Below are positions 1-8,782 of a stretch of DNA of 64,000 bases, piece after piece; the first letter of the stretch is position 1; every line of letters begins with the position of its first letter. The stretch comes from Prevotella communis (GTDB taxonomy: Bacteria; Bacteroidota; Bacteroidia; Bacteroidales; Bacteroidaceae). Location of the stretch: positions 2,728,001 through 2,792,000 of the forward strand of contig NZ_CP091794.1 of the NCBI RefSeq assembly GCF_022024175.1, given 5' to 3'. Below the pieces are notes generated by a model. That model ran no database searches. It was not told the origin of the DNA and was given only the letters and a program-made list of their open reading frames with translations. The translations under genes were made by a program, and so were the position numbers.

Positions 1-1
1 C

Positions 2-346
2 GAGGCCTGCGAGATTCTCATCGACACAAAGAGCCAGACGGAGATAGTACTCTCCAACAACAAGGGCGAGAAGGTGACGATGAAATACGACGGCCAACAG
101 CAGACGTTTATGATGGAGCGTGTGAAGAGTGGCGACGTCAGCTTCAGCGAGGCATTCCCTGCTGTGACGGTAGCCCCAACGTTTGGCACCGTCAAACAAC
201 TGCGCATCTTCATCGACCGCTGCAGCATCGAGGTGTTTGATGCAGAGGGCAAGATGGCTATGACCAACTTGGTATTCCCGTCAGAGCCCTACAACACCCT
301 CAAGGTGAAAGGTGGAAAGGCTACGATCTATCAAGTTAAGAATTAA
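2..346 (+). CDS. Glycoside hydrolase family 32 (levanase/fructanase), 3' end only
   Basis: The reading frame is open from the left edge, so only about the last 114 residues are seen; the catalytic five-blade propeller lies outside. The visible part matches the C-terminal beta-sandwich of GH32 enzymes: a run around 'LRIFIDRCSIEVFDAEG' followed by 'FPSEPYNTLKV' is the usual closing sequence of levanases, inulinases and invertases. GH32 enzymes release fructose from sucrose or beta-fructans. The next two genes, a sugar permease and a fructokinase, fit that product. Whether the substrate is levan, inulin or sucrose cannot be decided from the C-terminus. Confidence 0.85.
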   Translation, partial: EACEILIDTKSQTEIVLSNNKGEKVTMKYDGQQQTFMMERVKSGDVSFSEAFPAVTVAPTFGTVKQLRIFIDRCSIEVFDAEGKMAMTNLVFPSEPYNTLKVKGGKATIYQVKN

Positions 347-409
347 AAATTAAGAGTTAAGAAAGATAGTGAAGAGCTAACAGCTAAGAATTGATAATTA
401 TAAAATATT

Positions 410-1573
410 ATGACTAAGCAAAACAAAACAATTTACCTGATTCCCGTGATGCTCTGCTTCTTCTGCATGGGCTTCGTGGACTTGGTGGGCATTGCCTCCA
501 ACTATGTAAAAGAAGACCTCGCACTGAGCGACTCGGTAGCCAACGTACTGCCATCGCTAGTATTCTTCTGGTTCCTCATCTTCAGCGTACCCACGGGCAT
601 GCTAATGAACAAGATTGGTCGTAAGAAGACTGTACTGCTGTCACTGGGGGTGACTGTCGTGTCGCTACTCTTGCCACTGTTTGGCGAGACGTTTACACTG
701 ATGCTTATCGCCTTCTCACTGCTGGGCATCGGCAACGCACTGATGCAGACCTCGCTGAACCCGCTGGTATCAACGGTGATGGGTGGCGGCAACCTGGCAG
801 CAACGCTGACCTTCGGTCAGTTCATCAAGGCTATTGCCTCCTTCTCGGCACCTTATCTGGCTATGTGGGGCGCTACACTGGTCATTCCTGAGTTCGGACT
901 GAACTGGCGCGTGCTCTTCGGCATCTTCTTCGTGGTGGGCATCCTGTCTACGGTGCTGCTCTTCGTAACACCTATCGAGGAGCCACCCATTGAGGGCAGG
1001 CCGTCGACCTTTGTAGAGTGTTTCAAACTGCTGGGAACACCTATCGTCCTCTTATCGTTCTTGGGAATCATGTGTCATGTGGGTATTGACGTAGGTACTA
1101 ACACTACCGCACCGAAGATTCTGATGGAGCGCCTGGGAATGACGCTCAACGAGGCGGCATTTGCCACAAGTCTGTACTTCATCTTCCGTACTCTGGGCTG
1201 TCTGACGGGTTCGTTCTTCCTCCGCGTGCTGAAGATGCGCACCTTCTTCACCATCTCTATCGCCATGATGGCCCTGTCGATGTGCGGACTGTTCGTCGGC
1301 ACTGAGCAGTGGATGCTCTATACTGCCATAGCCCTGGTGGGTTACGGCAACTCGAATGTCTTCTCCATGTGTTTCGCTACCGCTTTGGAGTCGATGCCTG
1401 AGAAACAGAACGAGGTGAGCGGTCTGATGATAATGGGACTGTTTGGTGGCACCATCTTCCCGCTGCTGATGGGCTTCATGAGCGACGCTATGGGACAGGC
1501 AGGAGCCGTGTTGGTCATGGCTGTTGGCGTCATCTACCTCTTTACGTATATCAAACAATTAAAAACCGCATAA
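410..1573 (+). CDS. MFS sugar permease, probable fructose importer
   Basis: This 387-residue inner-membrane protein has about 12 hydrophobic segments. The loop 'PTGMLMNKIGRKKT' (residues 61-74) is the major facilitator motif between helices 2 and 3. Overall it looks like the FucP-type sugar:proton symporters that Bacteroidetes place in fructan loci. It lies 63 bp after the GH32 gene and 4 bp before the fructokinase, so the three are probably one operon for import and phosphorylation of fructose released outside the membrane. Fructose as substrate is inferred from the neighbours only. The start ATG follows an AT-rich spacer without a clear Shine-Dalgarno sequence, as is common in this group. 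Confidence 0.85.
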   Translation: MTKQNKTIYLIPVMLCFFCMGFVDLVGIASNYVKEDLALSDSVANVLPSLVFFWFLIFSVPTGMLMNKIGRKKTVLLSLGVTVVSLLLPLFGETFTLMLIAFSLLGIGNALMQTSLNPLVSTVMGGGNLAATLTFGQFIKAIASFSAPYLAMWGATLVIPEFGLNWRVLFGIFFVVGILSTVLLFVTPIEEPPIEGRPSTFVECFKLLGTPIVLLSFLGIMCHVGIDVGTNTTAPKILMERLGMTLNEAAFATSLYFIFRTLGCLTGSFFLRVLKMRTFFTISIAMMALSMCGLFVGTEQWMLYTAIALVGYGNSNVFSMCFATALESMPEKQNEVSGLMIMGLFGGTIFPLLMGFMSDAMGQAGAVLVMAVGVIYLFTYIKQLKTA

Positions 1574-1577
1574 GACA

Positions 1578-2462
1578 ATGGAACAGAAACGATTTGTAGT
1601 AGGTCTCGGTGAGGCTTTATGGGATGTTCTTCCCGAAGGTAAGAAACTGGGTGGTGCACCCGCCAACTTTGCCTATCATGCTGGACAGTTTGGACTGCCG
1701 ACAGTAGCTATCAGTGCCTTGGGTCAAGACGATTTGGCAGAAGAAACCATCGAAGCACTGAAGGAACATCACTTAAATTACCTGATGCCACGCGTGGCCT
1801 ATCCTACCGGTACAGTACAGGTTACGCTATCAGGCGATGGCATTCCTGCCTATGAGATCAAGGAGAATGTGGCATGGGACAACATTCCCTACACACCAGA
1901 AATTGCAGAGATTGCCCGTCAGTGCCGTGCCGTTTGTTTCGGTTCGCTGGCTCAGCGCAATGTCACTTCATGGGCTACCATCCGCCAGTTCCTTGACAAC
2001 ACGCCAGAGGACTGCCTGAAGATTTTCGATATCAATCTGCGCCAGCAGTTCTATACCAAGGATGTCATTGAGGAGTCGCTGAAGCGCTGCAACATCCTGA
2101 AGATTAACGATGAAGAATTGGTTGTCATCAAGCGCATGTATGGCTATGACGATCTGGATATGCGTGGCATCTGCGAGAAGATGCTGGCAGAATATAAGCT
2201 GAAGATGCTGGTTCTGACGTGTGGCACCAATGGCTCGTACGTCTTTGCGCCTGGTCTGACGTCTTTCCAGGAGACGCCGAAGGTGACCGTTGCTGACACG
2301 GTAGGTGCTGGCGACTCGTTCACGGGCTCGTTCTGCGCAGCCATCCTCAACGGCAAACCCTTAGAGGCTGCTCACCGCATAGCTGTAGAGGTCAGTGCCT
2401 ATGTCTGCACACAGAATGGCGCTATGCCCAAATACCCTGACACGCTGATTGCCAAGATATAA
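1578..2462 (+). CDS. Fructokinase, PfkB family
   Basis: A 294-residue cytoplasmic sugar kinase that should phosphorylate fructose with ATP to enter glycolysis. The N-terminal signature 'GGAPANFAYH' (residues 25-34) binds the sugar, and 'GAGDSF' (243-248) contains the catalytic base Asp246 and the anion hole, both typical of PfkB/ribokinase enzymes. The length is normal for the family. It starts 4 bp after the permease stop, so it is translationally close to it. The fructokinase call rests on the GH32 and permease neighbours and the GGAPAN motif; another hexokinase specificity within PfkB is possible. Confidence 0.88.
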   Translation: MEQKRFVVGLGEALWDVLPEGKKLGGAPANFAYHAGQFGLPTVAISALGQDDLAEETIEALKEHHLNYLMPRVAYPTGTVQVTLSGDGIPAYEIKENVAWDNIPYTPEIAEIARQCRAVCFGSLAQRNVTSWATIRQFLDNTPEDCLKIFDINLRQQFYTKDVIEESLKRCNILKINDEELVVIKRMYGYDDLDMRGICEKMLAEYKLKMLVLTCGTNGSYVFAPGLTSFQETPKVTVADTVGAGDSFTGSFCAAILNGKPLEAAHRIAVEVSAYVCTQNGAMPKYPDTLIAKI

Positions 2463-2719
2463 CACATCAGTTCTAAACGACAGTCTGTCCTTTGAAGGTG
2501 ACACCTTCCTGGGACAGATTTTAGGGAAAATAATTGCTTTTTTAAAAAAACGTTTCACTTTCACACCCAATGCTGGGAGTACATAGGGGACGGGTGAGTG
2601 TCTCGCTCCGATGTAAGAAGGAAGATGTCTGAGGGCTGAGGGCTGAGGGCTAATTTACCTAGAAACAAAAACGATATTACTGACTTTCAATCTGCCTTGT
2701 ATATGATAGCAAGAAAATA

Positions 2720-2792
2720 CTCTAGAGAATTATTCCCTGTATAACTAAGTTGCAAATGCTATATCACTTAGTAAGGACAAAATTCTCTAGAG
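2720..2792. repeat. Nested inverted repeat
   Basis: The outer arms CTCTAGAGAAT (2720-2730) and ATTCTCTAGAG (2782-2792) are exact reverse complements. Inner arms ACTAAGT (2744-2750) and ACTTAGT (2766-2772) are also exact complements. The right outer arm extends to a 14-bp perfect palindrome (2782-2795). It could be an RNA structure, a paired operator or a small terminal-repeat element; the sequence does not decide. Confidence 0.6.
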
Positions 2793-2829
2793 AATTTCTT
2801 TATTACTTTACTGTTAAAAATGCTTTAGC

Positions 2830-2888
2830 CTGCTCTTAGGCAGCAATCACTCTGCTCCTAGGCTGCAATCACTCTGCTCCTAGGCTGC
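2830..2888. repeat. 22-bp tandem repeat, about 2.7 copies
   Basis: Two full units (2830-2851 and 2852-2873) and a partial third (2874-2888) share the core 'ctgctcctaggctgc'. The first unit differs at two positions. The array lies downstream of the leftward YbjQ-family gene. Confidence 0.7.
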
Positions 2889-2978
2889 TCCGTGGAGCAC
2901 TCACGAACGAGGCTAGAAGCAGGCTGCAGTATGGCTAAAACGAGGGAAGTACGGTTGATGAGAGCAAGGTGAAAAACA

Positions 2979-3296
2979 TTAAATAACCACGGCTGTGCCG
3001 CTGGTGGCAACCATCAGCATAGAACCTGTAGAACCTATCGTCTCATAATCAATGTCGATGCCCACGATGGCATTGGCACCCATAGCCTGAGCACGCTGCA
3101 TCATTTCACGCATTGATGTTTCCTTTGCCTCCTGAAGCACCTGCTCATAACTGGCAGCACGTCCGCCAACGATGTCACGTATGCCAGCAAAGAAATCCTT
3201 CACGAAGTTAGCACCAATAATCGTTTCACCAGTCACCACACCCTTGTATTCGCGGATGGTCTGACCTTCAATCTGTGGAGTTGTTGTTAGTATCAT
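2979..3296 (-). CDS. YbjQ/UPF0145 family protein
   Basis: This 105-residue cytoplasmic protein matches the YbjQ family: it opens with '[21 protein letters not shown]', has '[17 protein letters not shown]' in the middle and '[15 protein letters not shown]' towards the end. Full length for the family is about 105 residues. The family is labelled as possibly metal-binding, but no biochemical role is established and no Cys/His metal site is visible here. It is transcribed alone; the next gene upstream on the same strand is 92 bp away. Confidence 0.85.
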   Translation of the reverse strand: MILTTTPQIEGQTIREYKGVVTGETIIGANFVKDFFAGIRDIVGGRAASYEQVLQEAKETSMREMMQRAQAMGANAIVGIDIDYETIGSTGSMLMVATSGTAVVI

Positions 3297-3388
3297 AATC
3301 GTATTCTTTAATTAGTTTCTATACATTAGACGTCCAGATGATGCAAAAAATTTCATCTTTTGTCATTTATTTCAAAAATGTGACACAG

Positions 3389-4405
3389 TTACTCTGTTGC
3401 CTCGCTGCTTTGGGGCTTTCCCAAGAAATCAGCTATGTCATCTTGCAACTGCAAGAACAGAGGACAGTGCTGATAGCCTACATTTTTCTTGAGCATTGAC
3501 TTGACATCCTGCTGCGAGTTCTCGTAGCACGACATCTCATTGCGCTTCTGAGTGCGATGAGCCTGAGAATAGTATATCTCGTTCTGACGCTCCTGACGCA
3601 GGATATTACACACCTTGGTAAGGATAGGACTGACAACCGTATCAAAAAGATGATGGCCCTGCACATAGAGATAGGTAGTCTGAGGCGTGACGCCTAGAGC
3701 CTGGATATCATTCTTCACCTTCAGGTAAGCCTCCTTATTATTGGGATACTGGCGTTGCAGTTCACGTATCTTGGTACCCACCTTACGACGGATATTGGCA
3801 ATGGACACACCCGGATTCTGAACCGTGAAGCCACCTGGGTCGATGACACGATTGAAATCAGACAGGGAGAAGCGTCCGTGATGCCCTGTGCGATAAGCCC
3901 AGACAGACCAGACAAAGAGCGGGAAACAGGCCTCGCTGAACTGGCGGAAATAGTCCTCGAAGTCAAAGATACGATGGTCATTGAGCGTCACAGCCACACA
4001 GACATCATGCAGCGAGGGCGCATAGCACTGGTAGTTCTCGATGGCATAGACATAGGTATGGAATACGTAAGGACTATTGATGACACGGCGCGACTGTTCC
4101 GTGGCGCCCTGCATCAGGTAGTCGAAGTCGGCATCCACACAGGCTATCATATCAGGCCCCACATGTTCGCCCACAAAATTCATCAGCACCGACTTCTTGC
4201 CTCGCGTCAGGTTCATCTTCGAAGGCAGCATCACCTCGAAATAGCGTTTCTCGTTCTCGAAACGACTGAGCACCGTACGCCAGAAATAGATATCATCATA
4301 GCTCTCGACATAAGCCACGATTCTACGTCGCGCCGACTTACCCCTCAAGGCATTGGCCGCCTCGAAGTAACGACTATCTATATTGTCTATCAGCCGGTTA
4401 GCCAT
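3389..4405 (-). CDS. DUF4435 (TOPRIM-like) protein
   Basis: A 338-residue protein with the layout of DUF4435 domains: an acidic residue after the first strand (Glu34 in 'AYVESYDD') and a DxD after a later strand (Asp91/Asp93 in 'ACVDADFDYL'), as in TOPRIM nuclease or topoisomerase-primase folds. 'YVFHTYVYAIENY' (113-125) is another typical block. It overlaps the upstream ATPase gene by 8 bp (ATGGCTAA), so the two are probably co-translated. The pairing of a small AAA/ABC-type ATPase with a DUF4435 partner resembles the AriA/AriB organisation of the PARIS anti-phage system. The function here is inference; no flanking integrase or other defence gene is seen. Confidence 0.8.
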   Translation of the reverse strand: MANRLIDNIDSRYFEAANALRGKSARRRIVAYVESYDDIYFWRTVLSRFENEKRYFEVMLPSKMNLTRGKKSVLMNFVGEHVGPDMIACVDADFDYLMQGATEQSRRVINSPYVFHTYVYAIENYQCYAPSLHDVCVAVTLNDHRIFDFEDYFRQFSEACFPLFVWSVWAYRTGHHGRFSLSDFNRVIDPGGFTVQNPGVSIANIRRKVGTKIRELQRQYPNNKEAYLKVKNDIQALGVTPQTTYLYVQGHHLFDTVVSPILTKVCNILRQERQNEIYYSQAHRTQKRNEMSCYENSQQDVKSMLKKNVGYQHCPLFLQLQDDIADFLGKPQSSEATE

Positions 4406-5240
4406 TGACAGTAATCTCGCTCACTTCAGTTACACGATCTGCCCAACCGTTCATCACCACGGCAGGCGAATGGGTGGTCATGATAATCTGCACATTAGGA
4501 TTCAGCTCCATGACCAGGTCAATCAACCGTTTCTGCCACTCCAGGTGCAGACTTACCTCTGGCTCGTCCATAAAGAGGACATAAGGCTGATCGTCCTGCA
4601 CCAGGACGGTGAGCAGGATGGCCAGCATCTGCTTCTCGCCACTCGACAACTGATAAGGCACCAACACCTCGCCAATCTGCGTGAAGCGAATCTCGTTCTC
4701 TGTACGGACGATACGCTTGCCCGTCTCAGCAAAGAGTTCATCGACCATATCCTGGAAGCGCGTCTTCTTCTGCGACAGCTGCTGGGCCGCATCCGCATGC
4801 CCCTGCTGCAGCTGTTCGATGATACGATTGCCTATATTTACCTGATAATCCAGATATTTGCGTTGCAGATTATAGAGCTGGATATCGAGCAGCGAGCCGC
4901 CTCCTACCCCAGCCAAGGCAGTCAAGGCCTGACGCACGAAGCCATCGCTCTCCGTAAATGCCTGTGACAGATTCGAGTCAAGAGAACGAATCATATCATA
5001 GCGAATCCACTTGCATTCATCGGGCATCACTTCCAGACGGACACCCTTCAGCATGTGACTGGGAAACTCGCCACCAGCAGCAAGTCCCTTCACCACCTTA
5101 TTCAGGATGGTGCTCTTACCAACGCCATTGATGCCACTCAGGATATTCACATGCGGATCCAGTTCCCACACGATGTGCTTCTTACCACTCCACAGCGAAT
5201 CAATCTCAATCTTCTTGATATAATCTGCGTACTTCTGCAT
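4398..5240 (-). CDS. AAA/ABC-type ATPase, partner of DUF4435 gene
   Basis: With the start at 5240 the protein is 280 residues. It has Walker A 'GINGVGKST', an ABC-like signature 'LSSGEKQML', Walker B 'YVLFMDEPEVSLH' and a switch histidine in 'TTHSP', which is the head-domain layout of OLD/RecF/SMC-like ATPases without a long coiled coil. A longer reading from a TTG at 5276 is unlikely because a promoter -7 box (5266-5273) lies inside that extension. The first gene of a two-gene unit with the DUF4435 gene. It is clearly shorter than the AriA ATPase of characterised PARIS systems, so it may be a divergent or different system. Confidence 0.82.
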   Translation of the reverse strand: MQKYADYIKKIEIDSLWSGKKHIVWELDPHVNILSGINGVGKSTILNKVVKGLAAGGEFPSHMLKGVRLEVMPDECKWIRYDMIRSLDSNLSQAFTESDGFVRQALTALAGVGGGSLLDIQLYNLQRKYLDYQVNIGNRIIEQLQQGHADAAQQLSQKKTRFQDMVDELFAETGKRIVRTENEIRFTQIGEVLVPYQLSSGEKQMLAILLTVLVQDDQPYVLFMDEPEVSLHLEWQKRLIDLVMELNPNVQIIMTTHSPAVVMNGWADRVTEVSEITVNG

Positions 5241-5265
5241 AGTCTTCAGATTTTTAATTATGTCG

Positions 5266-5273
5266 CAAATATA
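5266..5273 (-). promoter_or_regulatory. -7 promoter box for the ATPase/DUF4435 pair
   Basis: On the minus strand the sequence reads TATATTTG, matching the Bacteroidetes housekeeping consensus TAnnTTTG, 26 bp before the ATG at 5240. It also argues against the upstream TTG start. Confidence 0.65.
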
Positions 5274-5390
5274 CAACTATTTTCCGATACAGGCTCTATC
5301 AGCGCACAGATTTTTCTCAAAGAAATGTTAAATATCTTATTCAACGCGAAAAATCTCAAACCTCAAACCTCAAATCTCAATTTAAATTCG

Positions 5391-5398
5391 TACCTTTG
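5391..5398 (+). promoter_or_regulatory. -7 promoter box for tRNA-Val(GAC)
   Basis: TACCTTTG, a match to TAnnTTTG, lies 19 bp before the tRNA 5' end. Confidence 0.65.
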
Positions 5399-5417
5399 CA
5401 CCCGCTTTAGAAAAAAG

Positions 5418-5491
5418 GTCGGCATAGCTCAGTTGGTTAGAGTATCACCTTGACATGGTGGGGGTCCTTGGTTCGAATCCAAGTGTCGACA
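5418..5491 (+). tRNA. tRNA-Val(GAC)
   Basis: The 74-nt cloverleaf has acceptor arms GTCGGCA and TGTCGAC that pair over 7 bp, a D arm around 'GCTCAGTTGGTTAGAG', anticodon loop TTGACAT (anticodon GAC, valine) and a T arm around 'GGTTCGAATCC'. CCA is not encoded. A hairpin terminator follows within 10 nt. Confidence 0.95.
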
Positions 5492-5497
5492 CAAAAC

Positions 5498-5539
5498 AAA
5501 TCTCCAAGTCGTTGAAAAATCAACAATTTGGAGATTTTT
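5498..5539 (+). terminator. Terminator after tRNA-Val(GAC)
   Basis: Arms 'aaatctccaa' (5498-5507) and 'ttggagattt' (5528-5537) are exact complements, extended inside by a second short pairing, and followed by T residues. Just downstream (5551-5573) the 10-mer 'gttttggcgt' occurs twice in tandem. Confidence 0.8.
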
Positions 5540-5613
5540 CTTTTCCTGTTTTGGCGTCGTTTTGGCGTGATAAAAGATGAAAGTTTGACATAAAGTGATT
5601 GGGGCACGAATTG

Positions 5614-7674
5614 TTATTTGAGTTTCTCTTTTAGCCTTTGAAGTTTGTAATCGAAGTAGTCATATCCATCTATGCGGAGGTCGTCACGGACACGGCGGCA
5701 GTCGGGGGTAATGGTTTCGTAGTGAGGAATGCCGTTGAAGCGAAACAACTCTTGCAGGCGGGTGAAGTCGGCATTGGTTACACAGACGGTCTCTTCATTA
5801 GATAACCATTCGGCCACGTACTGCTTGTAGGCGTCGCTGCCATCGGCAGTGCGCTCCCCAGCAATGAATATAAGTTTCACATCGTCGCGTTTGGCTATCT
5901 CGGCACGTAGTTCCTTACTTGCTTGGATAGCACCACGGCAAGGGCCGCAACTCATACCCCAGAAGTCAATCATCAGAATCTTGCCTGGATATTTGGTGCA
6001 GAGTGAGCGGATAAGGTCGGCCATCGGCGCGTCAGGGAGGGGCGTAGCGAGGTTGGTCTGCGACTTCTTATAGGCACAGAACTGCTCGGCCTTCTGGTGG
6101 ATATAGGGGTTGGTGAAGGTTGCGAGATAGAGCGACAGCATCTTGTTGCGTGTAGGCCAGTTCTCTATATATTCCTTTTTTCTAGCTTCGGTAATAGTCG
6201 TGTCATTGGGTTGCCATTGATTCAGAATTTCATCGTCAGCCCAGTTATCGAAGTCTGACAGCATATCCTTGTAGGCGCACAGCTGCACCATCATATTGTC
6301 CTTGTCAGTTCCCATAAGGTCGCGGAGGGCTGAGAGGTAGTTGCTGAGAGCTGCGGAGTAGTTCTTAAAGTTTGTCTCCATGCCGCCGTTCTCGTCCATA
6401 AGCCCCTTGTACTGGCGGTTTCTGACATAATTGGCAAACTGAATGTGGTTGAGCGTAAAGTGGAAATCCTGATTCGCGAGAAGCAGCGGATTATCAAAGT
6501 CGATGCGGTGCAGCGGGTAGTAGTTCTTGGCGTCGTAAATCTTCTCGTACTCCACGCTGTCAAGTATCTCTTCGCTCCATTTTCCGTCTCGCTCCTCATA
6601 TTTTACCAAGTCACTTGCATAGTTGTCGACGTATGACAAATAACGTTCTATGAAGTTCGCCTGTATGTCGGCCAGTGCCAGTTGCATCTCCATCGGCGTG
6701 TAATGCTCGCGGCGGCTCACCGTCTGTAGGCGGTACATTGCATTCTGCCAGACGCTTTCGGCCTGGCTGTTAGCATCCTCCAACTTACCTTTAAAAGAAG
6801 AAAGCGGTCTGAATACATCGCTGTAGTCGTCGGTGTGCAACCACCGCTCCACGTCGTGGCTGCTGCCGCTGTTATAGACGCAAACGTACCTACCTTGATT
6901 GTCTTTCTTGACGGTGATGTCAATGGTCTCGCCCGGACGGGCGAAGAATGGAATTTCGTCGAACTGTGTTTTCGCTTCCTTGGTCCAGAACAGTTGCCGG
7001 AAGGGATAGCTGATTTTGAACTTCTTGCAGAATGTACCGTCGGGTGCAATGTTGAGTACCTGCACGGCATCCTCCTTTTCGAACTCATCCTCGTAGTAGC
7101 AGTGCAGCATGTCAAATCCTAACTGTTCAGCGTTGAAGTCCTCAATGCGCCCTTTAATAGTAATCGTGTCGGATTTAAACCAATCCTGTGGCACCGTCCA
7201 CGGATTAGCGTCGGCGAGTTCCTGCATCGTTGGGAATTTGATTTTGTATTTCTTGTCGTGGATGCCTAACAGTTTGAATGCCCCAGAGCCATCGCCCTCG
7301 ATGAAGTCGAATATCTGTATCTTCTTCGGTAATGGCGCGAAATGCATGGTAAACTCGGTGATTCCACTCTCTGGTGACTGCACCCATGTGTTGAGTTTCA
7401 GTCCCTCGGCAGAGTGCAACGGGTAGCGGTTGCCGTCCTCGTCCATGAGATAGGATGATGAGACAAATTGGAAACTCTGTCCCTTGGAGTACTCCATTGT
7501 GAAATGTACTGTGGTTGCTGTGTCTCTGAATATAACTTCGCGAGCTTTCAGCTCACCGTTCGCCACATTCACGCAGGCCATTGCCACGGGGTTCTTGATG
7601 GTCTTGAATGTCTTTGCCTGCCCCGCCAATGCGACGATAGCGAGGAGGATGGTGATGATGGTTTGCTTGTTCAT
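5614..7674 (-). CDS. Large secreted TlpA-like thioredoxin-fold protein
   Basis: A 686-residue protein with a signal peptide (MNKQTIITILLAIVALAGQA), a long region of unknown fold (about 25-550) and a C-terminal thioredoxin domain with 'FWGMSCGPC' (CGPC at 576-579) and a cis-proline segment 'GIPHYET'. Bacteroidetes carry many such proteins, thought to reduce or isomerise disulfides in the periplasm or be attached to an outer membrane; the substrate is unknown. It is the last gene of a leftward run headed by an ECF sigma factor and is 13 bp after the second TlpA-like gene. The signal-peptide DNA is almost the same as in that neighbour. Confidence 0.8.
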   Translation of the reverse strand: MNKQTIITILLAIVALAGQAKTFKTIKNPVAMACVNVANGELKAREVIFRDTATTVHFTMEYSKGQSFQFVSSSYLMDEDGNRYPLHSAEGLKLNTWVQSPESGITEFTMHFAPLPKKIQIFDFIEGDGSGAFKLLGIHDKKYKIKFPTMQELADANPWTVPQDWFKSDTITIKGRIEDFNAEQLGFDMLHCYYEDEFEKEDAVQVLNIAPDGTFCKKFKISYPFRQLFWTKEAKTQFDEIPFFARPGETIDITVKKDNQGRYVCVYNSGSSHDVERWLHTDDYSDVFRPLSSFKGKLEDANSQAESVWQNAMYRLQTVSRREHYTPMEMQLALADIQANFIERYLSYVDNYASDLVKYEERDGKWSEEILDSVEYEKIYDAKNYYPLHRIDFDNPLLLANQDFHFTLNHIQFANYVRNRQYKGLMDENGGMETNFKNYSAALSNYLSALRDLMGTDKDNMMVQLCAYKDMLSDFDNWADDEILNQWQPNDTTITEARKKEYIENWPTRNKMLSLYLATFTNPYIHQKAEQFCAYKKSQTNLATPLPDAPMADLIRSLCTKYPGKILMIDFWGMSCGPCRGAIQASKELRAEIAKRDDVKLIFIAGERTADGSDAYKQYVAEWLSNEETVCVTNADFTRLQELFRFNGIPHYETITPDCRRVRDDLRIDGYDYFDYKLQRLKEKLK

Positions 7675-7687
7675 TGTTCGATTTGGT

Positions 7688-8782
7688 TTATTTGTTGTTG
7701 GGGAAAATCTCTTCGAGCTTCGCTTTCAGTTCTTCTACACTGTTTGGCACGGCGATGATGGTGCCGTCGCGGTCGATGAGGAATAGGGCACTGTTTTGAG
7801 TGCCGTGCTTATGGAATACGCCGAACTCATCGTCAAGGTCAACGAGACAGGGCCAGGGGAAGGCGTGACGCTCGATGGCCTTGCGCATGGCATCGGTGGA
7901 CTTGAATTCGTGAGCAAGGCTGAACACGTTCAGACCACGATTGCGGTATTCGTTGTAGATAGGGATGATGTCACAAGCGTCACGGATGCAGGGCGAGCAC
8001 CATGAGGCCCAGCAGATGACGAGCGTCAACTTGCCCTTGTAGTATTCAGAGGCGCAGACTTGCTGGCCGTCCATTGTGCGCACATCGTAGTCATTGTACT
8101 TTCGCCCGCAAATCTGATAACCCACAGCCTCTTGCTTGGCGATACGCTGATGCACGGGGTGGTCAGGATAGAGCGTGGTGTATTGGCGGTGGTAAATGTC
8201 AAGCATAGCGGCAAGGCCCGTGTCATTGAAATGAAAGCCCTTGAGCTGCCCGTCGAGTTCGAACAGGAAACCGAGCATCGGGTGGGCTTTGTAGTAGTCG
8301 AGCGTCCATTCGTGGTATTCGTTCTCCAGTTCCGCCATCTTCTGCTTGTCGTTCTCGTCCAGTTTCTCATAGGCAGACATGAACTTCTCTTCGGCAGCTT
8401 GCTCCCTAGCGTGCCACGCCTGATACTCCTTGCCTGTGGATTGGATGTCGAATTTGTCGCCGTCGAGCTGGATGGTCACGGTCGCGCCGCCCTCCACGAA
8501 AAACTCTCCTGAGCGGAGGGTCATGCCCTTCTCCATCACCTCGCCGAAGTCCACGATGTGCCATCGCTCTATCTGTGCGTCCTCCACGTCGCACTCAAAG
8601 CGTCCGTTCTTTAACACGGGTCGTAACGTACTGTCCTTCGGGTCTTCACCGTCGCGGTATATCCTCAGTTCTACGGACGTTGTCCCTTCGGCCACCGTGC
8701 CAATGACGTGACACCTCACTTGCCCCTGCCCCGCCATTGCAGCGAGGGCGAGGAGGATGGTGATGATGGTTTGCTTGTTCAT
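7688..8782 (-). CDS. Secreted TlpA/AhpC-type thioredoxin protein
   Basis: This 364-residue protein has a signal peptide (MNKQTIITILLALAAMAGQ), an N-terminal beta-rich region (25-115) like the DUF4369 domain that often precedes thioredoxin domains in Bacteroidetes, a helical linker, and a C-terminal domain with 'WASWCSPC' (Cys262 and Cys265). It probably acts as a periplasmic thiol-disulfide reductase. It begins 9 bp after the preceding gene and is followed by a larger TlpA-like gene with the same leader. The DUF4369 label is by appearance only. Confidence 0.82.
   Translation of the reverse strand: MNKQTIITILLALAAMAGQGQVRCHVIGTVAEGTTSVELRIYRDGEDPKDSTLRPVLKNGRFECDVEDAQIERWHIVDFGEVMEKGMTLRSGEFFVEGGATVTIQLDGDKFDIQSTGKEYQAWHAREQAAEEKFMSAYEKLDENDKQKMAELENEYHEWTLDYYKAHPMLGFLFELDGQLKGFHFNDTGLAAMLDIYHRQYTTLYPDHPVHQRIAKQEAVGYQICGRKYNDYDVRTMDGQQVCASEYYKGKLTLVICWASWCSPCIRDACDIIPIYNEYRNRGLNVFSLAHEFKSTDAMRKAIERHAFPWPCLVDLDDEFGVFHKHGTQNSALFLIDRDGTIIAVPNSVEELKAKLEEIFPNNK

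Larger units (their letters stand above)
2463..2978. other. Non-coding spacer with inverted and tandem repeats
   Basis: This 516-bp gap has no credible gene. It contains three copies of a 'gagggct' style tandem near 2633-2652, a long stem at 2720-2792, and a 22-bp tandem at 2830-2888. The perfect dyad 'gctccgtggagc' lies at 2886-2897. The two flanking genes converge on this spacer, so part of it may act as a terminator zone. Confidence 0.7.

Noticed and set aside
1052..1558. Long minus-strand frames opposite the sugar permease
   Set aside because: They are mirror frames of a clear MFS gene and have no domain or start signal of their own.
2830..2888. CRISPR-like array
   Set aside because: Only 2.7 contiguous copies with no spacers and no cas genes.
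3755..4408. 217-codon plus-strand frame opposite the DUF4435 gene
   Set aside because: The minus-strand gene has TOPRIM-like residues and a paired ATPase; the plus frame shows no family pattern.
5499..5580. Direct repeat 'gttttggcgt' after tRNA-Val as an integration (att) site
   Set aside because: No integrase, no second copy of the tRNA 3' end and no mobile genes in the window support an inserted element.
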